A DNA stretch of 15,000 bases from Botryococcus braunii (Eukaryota; Chlorophyta; Trebouxiophyceae), in NCBI GenBank assembly GCA_002005505.1, contig KV908466.1, positions 269,376 to 284,375 of the forward strand, written 5' to 3'. The first letter of the stretch is position 1. Each line of letters opens with the position of its first letter. Below the pieces are notes generated by a model that was not told the DNA's origin, did no database searches, and was given only the letters and a program-made list of their open reading frames with translations. Positions 12,101-15,000 of this stretch are shown piece by piece. The translations under genes were made by a program, and so were the position numbers.

Positions 12101-13678
12101 AGGGAGCTTGAACATCTCTGTCAAAACAAGTTTTCAGGAGGCTTACCTGTAGATCTCGTCAAAGCAGTAGTGAATGTTCTCTAGAAGTTGACATTGTCCA
12201 AACTCAATGTTCCTGCCGTCAATGCCAAAAGCTACTTGGAGGATCACATCAAGGGCCAGCCTCTGCATGGCATCTTGCATGTCCAGAAGATGTACCCCCT
12301 TTCCTTGCTGGAGCTCCTTGATCTTGGCGCAAACCTCCAGGGTCTTTGACTTGGACTCTGGGAAAATACTCCTAGGCAAATTCTCCCCCAATGCTTGTTA
12401 ACAAAAGTAAATTGACCACTCAAGATAATGCAGGACTCATCATGTGCCTTGGTGCGCTTGTGCAAAGATTGCAGAAGTAAGCCCTTTGCAGGACCCTTCT
12501 CGGAAAGATAAGCAAGGAAAGGCAAGCAAAGAGTTGCTGAGTAGCTGTTATCAAGTATCATTCTAGATGAAGACATGTGTATATGGTTTTACTTGTCAGG
12601 TGTCCCGTTTTATTGTGTTGAATTATCTCAAAGAGCAACTGCAATATTTCAGTGGCAATTTCTCTTGCCTCACCTGATGCTTTCTGTGCTCAAATGCGGT
12701 GCAAACCCTTTTCGGACTGCCTTCCACTTTGGATCGTCTACACTGAGCATGGTGAACAGATTGTCCAGTCCATGTGGAGTAAATAGCTGCACATCCCCAG
12801 GAAAACAGAATTTCAGACCCTGACCTGTCCTGTCAAGACCTAAGCACAGACCCGTTGCTACTTCCCACTGAGGTGCTGGGTGCATGTATATCCAGAGGTG
12901 CTGCATCGGGTTGACATGTAGTCTGCAAGATCCCCTAATAGATTTTAAACATAATTGAAGATGAGAACTCACCGGTCGTGTCATCTGATAGAGGGCAGTC
13001 TTTGGAAGCCCTGGTCGTCCAATTATTGCTGGCAATAACTTGGCATCACTCACCACGACGAAGTTTTTACCAGGAACTCTAACCCTGCATTCAAAGTTAC
13101 AACGTTGTGAACTGGGACCTTGAGTTGTAATTGACATATGTGACAAGTAGCTTTGCTCATACTATGCGATCTATGCATGCTTTATTAAGTATGACATAGT
13201 TACGCAATTTCATTCTATTCTTCTGTATAATGAACAGAAGACTGAGTCGAGGCTTAATCTACCTGAATAGGGAACCATGCTCCCGGGCTAGGCGGGTCCA
13301 CATAAAATGTATTTGAGGACGGGGGCCATGGAGAAATTCAAGCGCATTTTTGATGATCGGGTACTCTTTAGGGCCCGGTAAATCCTCATAGCGTTTGAGC
13401 CCCCCTGTACAAGGTTCAAGAAAACCAGGATTACAACGCGTAGCGGACTGCGAGCATGCCTCATACCCTTATCCCCCGTACAACAATGAACCACTGATTT
13501 ATATTGGTTCTATTTCAATCTATACTATCTTTCGTAGATCCACTTCGACCGTAGCCAATGCTAGCTTACCGGGTGCAACTCGAGGGGGCTTAAGCCACAG
13601 CCAGGCCCACCACACTGCAACCAGTGCTGAGATCAATGAAACAACAGTAATGGTGTTTCCAAGGGTTCTTTCCTCCAT
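9095..13678 (-). CDS. Microsomal cytochrome P450, complete, 11 exons, 567 aa
   Basis: Exons (5'->3'): 13678-13570, 13404-13263, 13084-12973, 12786-12674, 12371-12147, 11892-11693, 11351-11258, 10644-10503, 10137-9914, 9699-9627, 9364-9095; all junctions in phase. P450s are haem monooxygenases that use O2 and reductase-supplied electrons. Seen in order: N-terminal anchor (about 8-29, rich in Val/Trp/Leu), proline hinge LPGPKEYP, C-helix W142xxxR146, I-helix AGMDTT (319-324), K-helix ExxR (E383-R386), PERF (438-441), haem motif FSAGPRDCLG (462-471) with ligand Cys469, then the C-terminal strand region ending about 60 residues before the stop. That tail is long and Pro/Ala-rich compared with most P450s. 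Start ATG 13678 directly precedes the anchor. The exon 9 donor at 9913 (GTCTTC) is weak and sits four bases after a stronger GTACGT. Style is that of algal/plant P450s; I cannot assign a CYP family or substrate. Confidence 0.94.
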
Positions 13679-15000
13679 CCCAGGTGTTACTATAAGATGT
13701 ACTACTGCCTGTCGTGTACTCGATGCTAGCGGTGCGGAAATCGTATCTTTTTTATTGGCGTGGTCATCGCCGCAACTGTTTTACTACACCATATCACAGG
13801 AATATATTCATCCTACCTAACCATAGGTTTAAAGATTCACAAGTTAGACCGGAGGGGCCTGAACGTCGTGAGGCCCGAAAGGCAACCAAAGCGACTACTT
13901 TTTCCCAATTCTCGACCCTTTGCACTTCCCGATCTTGGGGCCCATGTGATGATGCACGTCGTCGAGGTTGCGGAAAAAGGTCGTACTTCTGTACCTCATT
14001 GTTTGAGTCACACATAAAGCGTTTGCCTGTCTCAAGAACCTGGGAACCAAGATAGATCGCTTCCTCCTTAGCACAGATAACCTTCCATACCTGGACCAAG
14101 CAGGCAAGACAGCAGGAATATGAGGCCACGAGTATGTTATTCCCGTCATGCATGTACACCATCCGAGGACATAAGCTAACGGTAGCAATTTTGCCATAAG
14201 TGTATTTATGTCTGCGCATGCCCACTCTTCCCTGCATGGGAATCCAAAATCTTTATAAAGCACCGACAAAAAAAGTGTTCAGCAGAGTAGTAAAGCGTCA
14301 AATTTATTTGCAGTTATATACCAGGCCTGCCTTACAGCAGATCTGCTTCTAAATGCGCAACTGCCTTCTATGGTAGGCCATGTCTTGTGTTTCAAATTGA
14401 GAAACCTCTCTGCATACTGCCAACACCACTAATGGGCGTTTTGCTGCAAGCAGTTCTTAGAAAAGTAGAAATCCTTTGCCGCAGCGTGCTGCTTGGTGGA
14501 GGGGACAGATCTCTGGCTTGACATGATCGGGCTAGAAACTGCTTTCTGCAACCTGCAGTTTTGACTCTTGCTCTGGCTGATCTTTCATCGGTGACTGTAC
14601 CACTGGTCAGGAAGATAGTTTTATCGACCCTTCCACTCTGTCAGAATGCCCGCGCCTGACCAGGAATGTGTTATAATGTGATCACCTCGTGATTGTCCTT
14701 ATGAATGAAGTGATGGGGAATCTATAAGAAATTGTGTTATGCATATACGCGGTTCGATAATGGTTCGCTATCGCTTGCAAAACATACTCTTTGGGCTTTA
14801 GACAGTCAATCTGACACTTGTCTTGACGTGTTTCTCCATATGCATAGGTGATGTGGGAATTTAACTCAGAGCGGTTTATGGCTATGGACTCTTATTCTGG
14901 AAATGCGTACGCATTCCTGGAGTTGCATTTACTAGCTGTGGCCACAGATGAGGGTCATGGCGAAGATAAAAAACATTGCAGTTGCATCTAACAGTGGTGT
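13679..15000. other. Upstream flank of P450, no supported gene
   Basis: This 1.3-kb stretch begins with the P450 promoter region. The longest open frame is 147 codons on the - strand (14237-13794), overlapped by a 124-codon frame on the same strand (14269-13895); neither shows a domain I know or fits the P450 as an exon. A further - strand frame of about 80 codons without an early ATG lies around 14390-14630. A perfect 14-bp palindrome, AATGCGTACGCATT, is at 14902-14915. I see no tRNA, repeat array or transposon end. Confidence 0.5.

Overview
The window is eukaryotic nuclear DNA of moderate GC content. It holds four intron-rich protein genes, which I rebuilt by joining open frames at GT-AG (once GC-AG) splice sites. 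Every internal junction keeps the reading frame, and three of the four proteins come out complete at the usual family length. The ABCG sequence style, the P450 motif style and the short introns suggest a green alga or another protist with similar genes. The UGT has the membrane-anchored layout best known from animals. I cannot fix the lineage from sequence alone.

Layout, left to right. (1) + strand, 1-1243: 3' part of a Gfo/Idh/MocA-type NAD(P)-dependent oxidoreductase, cut by the window edge. (2) - strand, 5130-1621: a complete 12-exon ABCG half-transporter, 685 aa. (3) + strand, 5895-8600: a complete 10-exon ER-type UDP-glycosyltransferase, 555 aa, with signal peptide, C-terminal membrane anchor and a KxKxx tail. 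(4) - strand, 13678-9095: a complete 11-exon microsomal cytochrome P450, 567 aa. The ABCG and UGT genes are divergent and share a 764-bp region that contains a dense nest of interlocking palindromes and a duplicated UGT start region. The oxidoreductase/ABCG and UGT/P450 pairs are convergent. No gene is supported in 13679-15000.

Taken together, P450 (oxidation), UGT (conjugation) and ABCG (export), next to a sugar-type dehydrogenase, look like a phase I-II-III detoxification set or a small specialised-metabolite cluster. That is an inference from adjacency and families; substrates and co-expression are unknown. Long (GT)n, (GA)n, (GC)n and (AC)n tracts sit inside introns. They generate spurious long open frames.
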